From Rhodospirillaceae bacterium (lineage in GTDB: Bacteria; Pseudomonadota; Alphaproteobacteria; Rhodospirillales; UBA2165): DNA of 64,000 nucleotides. The stretch covers positions 1 to 64,000 of the forward strand of contig JABIHH010000083.1 of NCBI GenBank assembly GCA_018649725.1. The letters run 5' to 3'. This document shows positions 17,330 to 26,363 of the stretch, one piece after another (position 1 is the stretch's first letter; the number at the start of each line of letters is the position of its first letter). A program made the position numbers and the translations under genes. The notes beneath the pieces were generated by a model. The model saw only the letters and a list, made by a program, of their open reading frames with translations, was not told where the DNA came from and did no database searches.

Positions 17330-18739
17330 GTGGAAAAAACAGAAATTATCTTGTTTGGCAGGCATCAGATGGGAAAGAATTCTTTCTATAACTGGGTTTC
17401 AAACTATGTTTGGGCGGCGGACAACGAGACACAGTCCGGCCCAAAAGCCTACTATTTGCGTATATTAAGAATGATCTACGTGGTTGGGCGTGATTTAAGC
17501 AACGGCCAGCTCAATTTGCGCGCCATGAGTTTGGTCTACACCACCCTTTTATCAATCGTCCCCATCCTCGCCATTAGTTTTACAGTTCTCAAAGGCTTTG
17601 GCGTCCATAATGAAGTTGGCCCTCTCCTGTTTAGCCTATTTGAGCCCCTTGGCGAGAAAGGGGCGGAAATCACTCTCAGGATCATTGAATTTGTCGAACG
17701 AATGAAAGTCGGGGTGCTCGGCTCAGTCGGTCTAGTTCTTCTGCTCTATACCGTTATCTCAGTTATGTAGAAGATCGAGCGGGCGTTTAATTTTATTTGG
17801 CATATTTCGGAAACACGACCTTTTGCGCAACGCTTCAGCGATTATCTCAGCGTCATTCTGATTGGCCCGGTATTGATCGTCGTTTCTACCGGCATTAGCG
17901 CAACGGCCATGAGTAATTCAATTGTGAAATCCCTAATTGCCATTGAGCCGCTTGGGACTCTCGTTCAAATTGGAATTGTAATTCTGCCTATTGTCCTCAG
18001 TATCACCGCTTTTTCATTTTTTTACGTTTTCATCCCAAATACCAAAGTAAAGATGCGCTCTGCGATTGTCGGCGCAATTGCCGCCAGTATATTGTGGAAA
18101 TTCTCCGGTTGGATATTCGCTTCCTTCGTCGTCACGTCAACCCAATATGCGGCTGTCTATTCGGCATTCGCCTCTCTTATATTCTTTATGATATGGCTCT
18201 ATCTCACTTGGCTCATCCTGATGGTCGGCGCGTCGATCGCTTTTTATCACCAACATCCGGAATATTTATCTTACCAAAAATCAGAACGACGCCTCAGCAA
18301 TCGGGTAAAAGAAATTCTGGCTCTCCTTGTAATGGCGCGCATTAGTACCAACTTTTATAATGGAAAACCGGCTTGGACTTTGGAAGGCCTAGCGGGAGAG
18401 ATTAGTGCTCCAATCGAGGCCACCGCTAGTGTTTTGGCAATCATGGAGAATAATGGGTTTGTAGTAAAAACGCATGAAGATGAGCCGACATTTATTCCAG
18501 GAAAACCCCTGGATACGACACCAATTGACGATCTTCTTCGAGCTATAAAGAAGAGTGATGAAAAGGATTATATCGGACCCGACGCATTTAAAAGTAATGC
18601 AGAGGTTGAATTAATTGTTCAAAACGTAGAAAATTCGCTATCGACTGCTTTAAAGGGAAAGATGGTAAAAGACCTTGTAACAAACGAAATGGAAGACCAT
18701 CATTCGATCACGACAGTACCTATAGGGGCTGCACAATAA
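17330..18739 (+). pseudogene. YihY/UPF0761-family membrane protein interrupted by an in-frame TAG
   Basis: One continuous reading frame encodes a YihY-type inner-membrane protein but for a single TAG at 17768-17770. Before the stop (146 codons from the GTG at 17330; an ATG at 17369 is an alternative start) lie the first helices, with LNLRAMSLVYTTLLSIVPILAISFTVLKGFG and LLLYTVISVM. Immediately after it the same frame continues the family sequence without a gap: KIERAFNFIWHISETRPFAQRFSDYLSVILIGPVL, then three or more helices and a cytoplasmic winged-helix-like tail. An ATG-started fragment from 17873 could not make a normal protein. The position is one where a CAG glutamine codon would fit, so a single C-to-T change is the simplest explanation. 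A sequencing error or amber suppression are alternatives. Confidence 0.85.
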
Positions 18740-18770
18740 TTTTTCTATTTATTTTTTGGAGGAAGATACA

Positions 18771-19622
18771 ATGAAGTTAAAAAGTTTAATAATCACTGGG
18801 GCATCAGCACTTATTTTGAGTGCCTGCGCAGGTACCTACGACATCGATGCGGTTAAAAACGCACCCTCAATGGGCAATGCTTTTCAAAAAGGTCTCCATC
18901 ACCAATATGCGCTTCTAGCTGTCATGGAACGTGATGAAAGCGATTGGGCTGATGCCGAGTTTTTCAGTTCCCGCGCTCAAACCGCATCAATGGGTAAATC
19001 CTTTGGGCCACAAAATATGAACGCCCGCGATATTCCAAGTGACAAGATGCGAGCCCTAAGTAAGGCCCGCGCCCGCTTGATGCGTGCCCTCGACAATGGT
19101 GGTGCAAAAGTTCTTCCTCAAGCTGCCGCTCGGGCACAAGCGATGTTTGATTGCTGGATGCAGGAACAGGAAGAAAACTTCCAGCCGAAAGATATTGCTG
19201 CTTGCCGTGGAAGTTTTGATGTTTCTTTGAAGCAAGTTGAAAGCGCCTTGGAGCCAGTTAAGATGGCGAAGCCAATGATGAAGCAGATGGCACCAGCGCC
19301 TAAAGCATTCATCGTTTACTTCAATTTCAACAAAGCCAGCTTAAATGGTGCGGCCAATGGCGTTATTTCGCAAATCGCAGCTTCGGCTTATGCGGCTAAG
19401 CCAGGAACAATTACGGTTTCTGGTCATACCGACCGGGCTGGATCTGATGGTTATAATGCTGGCTTGTCAAAAAAGCGCGCCAGTGCCGTTGCGAAAGCTT
19501 TAACAGAACGCGGCTTGACCCAAGTGAAGGTTTCGTCGCACGGTGAAAGCCGCCCATGGATGGGAACAGCCGATGGCGCCCGTCAGGCTCTCAATCGTCG
19601 GGTTGAAGTGAATTTCAAATAG
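18771..19622 (+). CDS. OmpA-family lipoprotein
   Basis: This is a 283-residue outer-membrane-associated lipoprotein. The ATG at 18771, preceded by TGGAGGAAG, gives a lipoprotein signal with lipobox LSAC (Cys about residue 18). A helical middle region (about 60-170) precedes the peptidoglycan-binding OmpA C-terminal domain (about 175-283). That domain shows VYFNFNKASLN, VSGHTDRAGSDGYNAGLSKKRASAVAKAL, then RPWMGTADGARQALNRRVEV, with the meso-diaminopimelate-contacting Asp and Arg of the family. It would tether the outer membrane to the cell wall. It follows the interrupted yihY gene by 31 bp and ends at a strong terminator. Confidence 0.92.
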   Translation: MKLKSLIITGASALILSACAGTYDIDAVKNAPSMGNAFQKGLHHQYALLAVMERDESDWADAEFFSSRAQTASMGKSFGPQNMNARDIPSDKMRALSKARARLMRALDNGGAKVLPQAAARAQAMFDCWMQEQEENFQPKDIAACRGSFDVSLKQVESALEPVKMAKPMMKQMAPAPKAFIVYFNFNKASLNGAANGVISQIAASAYAAKPGTITVSGHTDRAGSDGYNAGLSKKRASAVAKALTERGLTQVKVSSHGESRPWMGTADGARQALNRRVEVNFK

Positions 19623-19644
19623 ACGATAGATAATCCAATAAATT

Positions 19645-19677
19645 AAAGGCCTCGATTTTTATCGGGGCCTTTTTTTT
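19645..19677 (+). terminator. Rho-independent terminator after the OmpA-like gene
   Basis: An 11-bp stem with one G-T pair (AAGGCCTCGAT/ATCGGGGCCTT) and a T5 loop is followed by seven further T residues. It starts 22 bp after the OmpA-like stop and lies just before the convergent histidine kinase gene, so it can also limit readthrough from that side. Confidence 0.88.
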
Positions 19678-19684
19678 ATCAGTC

Positions 19685-22600
19685 TCAGGTAATCAGCCGG
19701 TCTTTTGGCAAATGGATAGTTACCGTCGTGCCGACCCCGATTTCGCTTTCAATTTCGAGAAAGCCTCCATGAGCTTCAATCAAACTTTTGGTAAGCGGAA
19801 TACCAAGGCCGGTTCCTTCGTGTTCTCGCGACAAGTAACTTTCAATTTGTCCAAAAGTGGTCATGGCCGTGCGCAAATCCAGCTCGCTCATACCAATACC
19901 AGTATCTGATATTGAAATTGTAACACTGTCTTTAAGGCTCTTGTCCATATCCAGCGACACCTCGCCGCCGCTCGGTGTAAACTTAACAGCATTGGACAAT
20001 AGATTAAGGAGAATTTGCTTAAACCGTAATTCGTCAACCAGTAGACTTACATCAGATTCGCTCAAATAGTTTGCGATAATAACGCCACCATCCAGTGCCC
20101 GCTGGGCGATAAACTTGAGCGTGCTATCACTGATATCGCTCAGCGAAACAACCTCTTCTTTCAACTCAAACTGGCCGGCCTCAATAGCGGAAACATCTAG
20201 AATATCATTGATCAACTCAAGCAGATGACTACCCGCCTCATGAATATTATTTAAATAATCAAGTTGATTAATATTGGCGAGATCACCGAAAACGCCATGT
20301 TTCAAAGCGTCGGAAAAACCTATGACGGCATTTAACGGGGTACGCAGCTCATGGCTCATATTTGCCAGGAACTCGGATTTCGTTCTGTTGGCAGCTTCCG
20401 CTTCCTGAATGGCTCCATGCAATTCTAGTTCGCGCTGTTTAATATCGGTTACATCAATATGGAAGACGATTTTGTAATCATTCGCCATTCTTTGTTTTCT
20501 AATTCTGAACCATCGTCCATCGTCTAAATGATACTCCAATGGAATACTGGGATTCTGATGATCTGCGATACGTTCTTCAGCCCAACCCTCTAAATTCTCA
20601 AAATTTCTTTTTGCCCATTCACTATTTGCAATGTGGTGAATATAATCTGCGTGCTTAACACCAGGCTCGAGAAAATCTTTTGCAGCTGTCTGAATACTTT
20701 TATAAAAAGAATTACACATGACAAACTCGTCATTGGCGTCCCACAGGACGAAACCGGCATCAAGATTTTCCATGGCTTCATAAAATTGGTTCTGGATATC
20801 TTCAGTTTGCGCCCGCGCTTCAACGATCGAGGTTTGATCAATCGTCGTTCCTCGGTAGCCCAGATATTCTCCGTTTTTGTCATAATAAGGCGTGCCACTC
20901 GCTTTCAAGGGGCGAACAACGCCATTATTTCCAAGCCAACTATATTCAAAATCCCTAAAGGCCTTGTGTTCGGAGACTTCTTTCTTGAGCCAATCCCAAT
21001 TCGGGTTATCGCCGTCCGAGCCCACGACTTCCCAAGGGGCCCTGCCGAGCAAATTTTCAAGTACATTGGTAAGATTTCCAGCCGGCGGAGTAACATAAAT
21101 ATATCTAAAATCAGCGTCGGTTTCCCAAAATCGATCGGCAACTGAGCCGGCATAATCTCTAAATCGTTCTTCACCTTTACGTATCTCATCTTTCACCTGC
21201 TCGCGTTCAAGCACATGGCCAAGCTGCAACTCGATCTGTTGAAGAATTGACGTAAAACCAACATCCCTTTCACTCCAATTATCAAGCACGAATTCCAATA
21301 TCGCAAAAACCTTACCATTGATTTTTAAGGGGAAGAGCACGGCTCCTTTACCGCCGCATTGCTCGACAATTTTGGCCCGCCTGCTTCCCGTTATCTTCGG
21401 CATTTCTCCAGACCAATAAGATTCTCCAGAGGCCAGAACTTCAGCCAATTTGCTTTTTGAAAGCTGCTTATCATTATTATAGGTGTGCTCAATCAAGGGA
21501 GCATATTTTACCTTATCTTCAACATACCAAATGCCAGAAGATTCAAATAATTTCGACTGACCTTCCGGCACATTCCATACATGAGCGAAAGGCCAGCCGG
21601 TATATCCACACACTTCATCAATACAGGCTTGATAAGCCTCTTCCAGTGAATTTGCCCTATTTGAAGCTGAGGAAATTTTTAACATTAATTCTTCAGATTC
21701 GGACTTTTCCCGCACGGTATCGAGGTATTTTTTCTCGGCCTGAGCAGCCTTTTCTTTCGCCAATATGTCTTCAGTCACATTGGTCGTGGTGCCCCGATAG
21801 CCGGTAAATTTCCCATCGGCATCTAAAATAGGCGATGCACTGCGTCTGACAAAAATCCGGTTTCCTTCGGAATCTTCGTTCGGCATGATCATATCGCGGA
21901 AGGCTTCTTGAGTTTCTAGGGCTTTTAAGAAAGCCTGCCATTCCTCACCCTGGCTAAAATCCGTTGAAATTTCTCCAATATTTTTGCCGATTATAACTTT
22001 GCGATTTTTCAACTTCTCGGCTGGACGATTCTTGGAAGCATAGACAATGTTTAAATCGGCATCGGTCTCCCAATAACTATCAACAGCCGTTAAAGCAAAC
22101 TCACGGAGATTTCCTTCACTTTGCTTAAGCTGCCGGGTGCGCTCTTCCACCCGGCTTTCCAGCTCACTGTAAGAACGAGCGAGAGCATCTTGAGCTAATT
22201 TTCGCTCCGTTATGTCGTCAATTAACGCGACGAGATGATCAATATCACCCTCATCATTCTTGACGCCTCTGGCTGAAATTTTCACATAAACGACATCACC
22301 ATTTTTATGGATGTATCTTTTTTCCTTGTTGAAGCTTTCAATCTCACCCTCAACAATTTTCCAGAAATCTTCAGCGTCTCGCTCCTGATCATCGGGATGA
22401 GTGAGTGACATTATGTCAACCGAGGTAAGCTCGCGCCACGTATATCCCAACATCTCACACATGCGATCGTTCACATGGAGCCAATTGCGATGGAGCGACG
22501 AAACCGTCATGCCGACGAGACCTAAATCGAAATAATTTCGAAACTGAGCTTCGCTTTTTCTAAGCTTTTCGGAATCTTCTCTTTTTTCGGTAATATCGCG

Positions 22601-22948
22601 AGCAATAATCGAAACATGTGCGACATTTCCGTCGGCATCGAATAATGGGCTTACTTTTGATTGGTACCAGATACCGTCACGGGCACTTTCATATTCAATT
22701 GTGACTTTATCCTTAAAAACCTCCTCATAAATCGGAATTCGAAATTCAGAGACTTCTTTAGGAAAAAAATCCGAGACAGGACGACCAATTATTTCTTCTT
22801 GAGGGGTTTGAAAATTCTTACTTAGTGATTGATTGGCATCTACGACAATCATATTGCGGTCGAGAACGATAATGCTGTCGTTAACAGAATCAAAAACAAC
22901 CCGTAAATCAGGGTTTAGAGCAGAATTTTCCGAAGAATCCTTAACCAT
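19685..22948 (-). CDS. Multi-PAS/GAF sensor histidine kinase
   Basis: This 1087-residue kinase has no membrane segment and should be cytoplasmic. The domain order I can read is PAS (about 15-130), PAS-PAC (130-255), a short coiled coil, PAS (285-400), GAF-like (430-580), PAS (600-715), PAS (730-840), HisKA and HATPase_c. The phospho-acceptor is His866 in NMSHELRTPLNAVIGFS. The ATPase boxes are intact: LLSNAVKFTP (N), SDTGIGMS (G1) and EGTGLGIPL (G2). Two of the PAS units (near 285 and 600) share WETDAD...YRGTT signatures and look like an internal duplication. There is no receiver domain and no response regulator gene nearby, so this is an orphan kinase. Its signal is unknown; multiple PAS domains suggest redox or ligand sensing. 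Confidence 0.93.
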   Translation of the reverse strand: MVKDSSENSALNPDLRVVFDSVNDSIIVLDRNMIVVDANQSLSKNFQTPQEEIIGRPVSDFFPKEVSEFRIPIYEEVFKDKVTIEYESARDGIWYQSKVSPLFDADGNVAHVSIIARDITEKREDSEKLRKSEAQFRNYFDLGLVGMTVSSLHRNWLHVNDRMCEMLGYTWRELTSVDIMSLTHPDDQERDAEDFWKIVEGEIESFNKEKRYIHKNGDVVYVKISARGVKNDEGDIDHLVALIDDITERKLAQDALARSYSELESRVEERTRQLKQSEGNLREFALTAVDSYWETDADLNIVYASKNRPAEKLKNRKVIIGKNIGEISTDFSQGEEWQAFLKALETQEAFRDMIMPNEDSEGNRIFVRRSASPILDADGKFTGYRGTTTNVTEDILAKEKAAQAEKKYLDTVREKSESEELMLKISSASNRANSLEEAYQACIDEVCGYTGWPFAHVWNVPEGQSKLFESSGIWYVEDKVKYAPLIEHTYNNDKQLSKSKLAEVLASGESYWSGEMPKITGSRRAKIVEQCGGKGAVLFPLKINGKVFAILEFVLDNWSERDVGFTSILQQIELQLGHVLEREQVKDEIRKGEERFRDYAGSVADRFWETDADFRYIYVTPPAGNLTNVLENLLGRAPWEVVGSDGDNPNWDWLKKEVSEHKAFRDFEYSWLGNNGVVRPLKASGTPYYDKNGEYLGYRGTTIDQTSIVEARAQTEDIQNQFYEAMENLDAGFVLWDANDEFVMCNSFYKSIQTAAKDFLEPGVKHADYIHHIANSEWAKRNFENLEGWAEERIADHQNPSIPLEYHLDDGRWFRIRKQRMANDYKIVFHIDVTDIKQRELELHGAIQEAEAANRTKSEFLANMSHELRTPLNAVIGFSDALKHGVFGDLANINQLDYLNNIHEAGSHLLELINDILDVSAIEAGQFELKEEVVSLSDISDSTLKFIAQRALDGGVIIANYLSESDVSLLVDELRFKQILLNLLSNAVKFTPSGGEVSLDMDKSLKDSVTISISDTGIGMSELDLRTAMTTFGQIESYLSREHEGTGLGIPLTKSLIEAHGGFLEIESEIGVGTTVTIHLPKDRLIT

Positions 22949-23096
22949 CTATCTCTCAGATCGACATCGTCAATATAGCTCTAATATAGATGGGGGGTTA
23001 CCCAAGATATACAACCAGAAGAATTAGGGTGTTAAATTATAATCCTGGCTTTTTTCCACCTGAAATTAGTGCTCGATAGAAAGCGCAGTCTTCTCA

Positions 23097-24461
23097 TCAC
23101 TTGGTGATTATTTCCGGTCCCATAAACAGAGTTGGCAGCCAGGTTGAAATCCACGGAATATAGGTAACCATGATCAGGAACACGAACAAAATACTGACAA
23201 ATGGAAGGGCTGCCTTAACGACATCGGTTACCGACATTTTTGCCACACCCGCAGTTACAAACAGGTTCAGGCCGACCGGCGGGGTGATCATGCCGATTTC
23301 CATGTTCACGACCATGATGATACCGAGGTGAATGGGATCAATTCCCAATTGGATCGCAATCGGGAATACCAACGGGGCAACAATCACCAACAATCCTGAT
23401 GGTTCCATAAACTGGCCACCAATCAGCAGAATTATATTGACGATAATGAGGAACATAATCGGACCAAAGCCGGCACTTAGCATGGCTTCCGTCACCATTT
23501 GAGGAATTCTCTCCTCCGTTAGCACATGTTTTAAGATCAAAGCATTGGCGATGATGAACATTAAGAGAATGGTCAGTTTGCCTGCCTCGAACAGCGTTCT
23601 TTTCGTATCTGGATGCCATAAAACAGACAATATGCGAACCGGCATCATACCGCCGCGCTGGCCACCTTCACTAAAGGGGCCCATATCCTGATAAACAAAA
23701 TTAGAGATCAAAAAGGCGTAAATCGCCGCAACGGCTGCGGCTTCAGTCGGGGTAAATATACCGCCATAAATTCCGCCGAGGATGATCACGATCAACATCA
23801 ATCCCCATAAAGCATCCCGGCCCGAAGCCATAATTTCACCCCAGCCAGCCCATTCTTGAGCCGGTAGATTTCTTTTCCGAGCCAGAACGTAAATACCGAC
23901 CATGAGCATGAGCCCGGCGATGATACCGGGTACCACTCCAGCCAAGAACATACGGCCCACCGAAACCTCAGTGGCAGCGGCATAAACGACCATGACAATT
24001 GAGGGCGGAATGAGAATACCAAGCGTTCCTGCATTACAGATAACACCCGCGGCGAATTCCTTGGGGTAGCCAACTTCGCGCATACCGGCGATGACAATGG
24101 TACCAATCGCAATCACCGTAGCCGGCGAGGAGCCTGACAGTGCCGCAAACATCATGCAGGCGAGAACGGAAGCAATTGCCAGCCCGCCTTGGAAATGTCC
24201 GACCAGCGCTATGGCAAAGCGAATGATCCGACGGGCAACACCCCCGGTTGACATGAAAGTTGACGCCAAAATAAAGAAGGGGATCGCCAGCAGCGTAAAA
24301 TGGCCCTGAAAGGCTGAAAATAGCGTTTGCGCTACGGAATTAAGCGAGCCATCTGAAAAGGCTGTGAGGAACAGAATACTGGAAAGACCAAGCGCAACGG
24401 CGATTGGCACCCCCAAAACCATAAGCAGGATGACGAGTGCGAATAGGAGAACAACTGTCAT
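23097..24461 (-). CDS. TRAP transporter large permease, DctM type (system 2)
   Basis: This 454-residue permease has about 12 to 14 hydrophobic segments and clear DctM motifs: VPIAVALGLSSILFL, GGLAIASVLACMMFAALSGSSPATVIAIGTIVIAGM, GVICNAGTLGILIPPSIVMVVYAAATEVS and the C-terminal GMITPPVGLNLFVTAGVAKM. It is somewhat longer than the system 1 permease because of an insert in the central region (QDMGPFSEGGQRGGMM). The gene lies 3 bp after dctQ, so the pair is translated together. The binding protein gene is further upstream behind a hairpin. The adjacent CoA-transferase and CitE-like lyase genes make a dicarboxylate cargo plausible. Confidence 0.95.
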   Translation of the reverse strand: MTVVLLFALVILLMVLGVPIAVALGLSSILFLTAFSDGSLNSVAQTLFSAFQGHFTLLAIPFFILASTFMSTGGVARRIIRFAIALVGHFQGGLAIASVLACMMFAALSGSSPATVIAIGTIVIAGMREVGYPKEFAAGVICNAGTLGILIPPSIVMVVYAAATEVSVGRMFLAGVVPGIIAGLMLMVGIYVLARKRNLPAQEWAGWGEIMASGRDALWGLMLIVIILGGIYGGIFTPTEAAAVAAIYAFLISNFVYQDMGPFSEGGQRGGMMPVRILSVLWHPDTKRTLFEAGKLTILLMFIIANALILKHVLTEERIPQMVTEAMLSAGFGPIMFLIIVNIILLIGGQFMEPSGLLVIVAPLVFPIAIQLGIDPIHLGIIMVVNMEIGMITPPVGLNLFVTAGVAKMSVTDVVKAALPFVSILFVFLIMVTYIPWISTWLPTLFMGPEIITK

Positions 24462-24464
24462 GGG

Positions 24465-25091
24465 TTAGTCTGTCTCCGGTTTTACGTCGCCGACGAGCGC
24501 TTCATGATCTTCAGCTTCATGACTGGCGATAATTAAATCCACGTCGCCCTGCAACACATGCCAACCGGCTTGAATAAAACGGAAAGTCAGCATCGCCAAT
24601 CCCAGCGGCAAAGCAAAATAAGGAATAAATCGCGGCATTTTTTCATAACGCTCGCCCTCATTTAACATCGTCGACAAAAATTGGAGAAACTCGGGCATCG
24701 GCACGTCTTCGGTTTCATAGAAGGCCTGGGTGGTTACAAACGGATACCAATAGTCCCAACTTCCTTTAAGCAGAAGCAAACTAAAAACAATGCAAGCAAT
24801 CACCGCAACAAAAGTCATTATTTTTCGCAAACCCGGCGAAAGCATATTTGCGACAATATCTATCCCTAAATGAAGGTTCTTCTTCACGCAATAGGACGCG
24901 CCAAGCAAAACGAGCCAGGCAAACAGAAAAACGGTTGCTTCCAGCGCCCATAATAAATTGTCATTGAAAACATATCGAGCAACCACATTGGCAAACGTAA
25001 TAACCGTCATAAGACCAAGCAAAACGGCAATTAAAGTTTCTTCAAATTGATCAACGAATTTTCCGAAAGCGGATTGTGGCCTATTACTCAT
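24465..25091 (-). CDS. TRAP transporter small permease, DctQ type (system 2)
   Basis: This is a 208-residue small membrane subunit. It has the DctQ-type start (FEETLIAVLLGLMTVITFANVVARYVFNDNLLWALEATVFLFAW) and the loop CVKKNLHLGIDIVANML. Four helices are expected, with an unusually long hydrophilic stretch between the third and fourth (VTTQAFYETEDVPMPEFLQFLSTML) and an acidic C-terminal tail. It directly precedes dctM, with a 3-bp gap. A 125-bp gap containing a perfect 12-bp inverted repeat separates it from the binding-protein gene. Confidence 0.92.
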   Translation of the reverse strand: MSNRPQSAFGKFVDQFEETLIAVLLGLMTVITFANVVARYVFNDNLLWALEATVFLFAWLVLLGASYCVKKNLHLGIDIVANMLSPGLRKIMTFVAVIACIVFSLLLLKGSWDYWYPFVTTQAFYETEDVPMPEFLQFLSTMLNEGERYEKMPRFIPYFALPLGLAMLTFRFIQAGWHVLQGDVDLIIASHEAEDHEALVGDVKPETD

Positions 25092-25152
25092 TGACGCTTA
25101 TCCCGATCGTGTCATTTTTGAAATTCAAAATGAAATACTAAAGAAGTCCAAT

Positions 25153-25196
25153 TCCGGAACCCTACAAGGAACATTTGTCACATTTAGGGTTCCGGA
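25153..25196 (-). other. Intercistronic hairpin between dctP and dctQ (system 2)
   Basis: A perfect 12-bp inverted repeat, TCCGGAACCCTA and TAGGGTTCCGGA, with a 20-nt loop lies in the only sizeable gap of this TRAP operon, 20 bp after the binding-protein stop. There is no long T tract after it on the transcribed strand. It therefore looks more like a stabilising or partially terminating hairpin than a full terminator. Such elements typically raise the level of binding-protein mRNA relative to the membrane genes. Confidence 0.72.
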
Positions 25197-25216
25197 GAAC
25201 TGGATATTCGAAAGCC

Positions 25217-26212
25217 TTAGTTCATTGCCTGAGCAGCAGCAATCGTATCTTTTCCGATATCTTTTTCGAACTTGCCCCAAACAGGTTTCATTGCATTCAC
25301 CCATTCTTGACGTTGCGCCGGTGACAATTTCCGAATTTTACCGCCAGCGGCGAGAATATTCTTGCGAGCGACTTCATTAACTTCAAACGCCTTTTGATTT
25401 CGCGTGACAGTTACTTCTGTCAAAATTTTAGCAAGCTGTGTACGCGTGGCATTAGGCATGCCATCCCACCATTTTGTGGAAGTGACGACGAGATAGTCAA
25501 TGATACCATGATTGGTTTCAGTTGTGCCGTTTTGGACTTCGAAGAACTTCTTACCATAAACGTTGGACCAAGTATTTTCCTGACCATCAACAACTTTGGT
25601 CTGAAGGGCACCATAGACTTCACTGAAAGCCATTTTCTGAGGATTGGCACCGAGTTGCTTAAACTGAGCCGCTAGAACTTCAGAAGGCTGCACGCGGAAC
25701 TTAAGTCCATTGGCGTCTTTTGGCGAAATCAGAGGCTTATTGGCTGACATCTGTTTCATGCCGTTGTGCCAAAATGCGAGACCAACCAAGCCTTTTCTCC
25801 GCATTGAGTTCTTAAGCTTCTGACCACCGGCCGAATTCTGAAACTTATCCACGGCTGCAATATCTTTAAACATGAACGGCAGATCAAAAATCCGAAATTT
25901 CTTGGTAAACTTTTCGAATTTTGAAAGTGACGGAGCTGCCATTTGAACATTGCCGCTCAGCATAGCTTCAAGCACTTTGTTGTCGTTATAGAGTGTTGAA
26001 TTGCCAAAAACTTCCATGCAGGCTTTGCCATTCATCTCGGCATTAACGCGTTTTGCCAAAAGAGTCGCTGCAACACCTTTCGGATGTTTATCCGTGTTGG
26101 TCACGTGACTGAATTTAATTTTCATCTCACCCGGATCGCATTTCGCAGAAGCAGGTGATGCAGAAGCGAGAAGGGCAACGCCCAAGGTCGCCGATAAAAT
26201 AACTTTGTACAT
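25217..26212 (-). CDS. TRAP transporter periplasmic substrate-binding protein, DctP type (system 2)
   Basis: This is a 331-residue secreted binding protein. The signal peptide ends near ASA at residue 23 (MYKVILSATLGVALLASASP...). Typical DctP features follow: KIKFSHVTNTDKHPKGVAATLLAKRVNAEMNGKACMEVFGNSTLYND, then GLKFRVQPSEVLAAQFKQLGANPQKMAFSEVYGALQTKVVDGQENTWSNV. The arginine of KFRVQPS is the conserved carboxylate-binding residue, and QENTWSNV is typical of dicarboxylate-type members. It is the first gene of the system 2 operon, with a 151-bp gap up to the CaiB gene where a promoter could lie. Confidence 0.94.
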   Translation of the reverse strand: MYKVILSATLGVALLASASPASAKCDPGEMKIKFSHVTNTDKHPKGVAATLLAKRVNAEMNGKACMEVFGNSTLYNDNKVLEAMLSGNVQMAAPSLSKFEKFTKKFRIFDLPFMFKDIAAVDKFQNSAGGQKLKNSMRRKGLVGLAFWHNGMKQMSANKPLISPKDANGLKFRVQPSEVLAAQFKQLGANPQKMAFSEVYGALQTKVVDGQENTWSNVYGKKFFEVQNGTTETNHGIIDYLVVTSTKWWDGMPNATRTQLAKILTEVTVTRNQKAFEVNEVARKNILAAGGKIRKLSPAQRQEWVNAMKPVWGKFEKDIGKDTIAAAQAMN

Positions 26213-26363
26213 GAGGTAAAACTCCCTAGTTTTATGGTCCTGTTTTTAATTAAACACTTAGTCGAGCGCGACTTATCGTCACGTCTCGCATGCTTGTGAA
26301 GACGAGTATTCACCGGTTAAATCTAAATCGCAACTGGAATCGAAAAAAAAATAAAAATAATGA

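Noticed and set aside
17768..17770. Pyrrolysine or other recoding at the TAG in yihY
   Set aside because: Nothing in the window (no pylT or pylS, no methylamine methyltransferase gene) supports recoding. A point mutation or sequencing error is simpler, so the gene is listed as interrupted.
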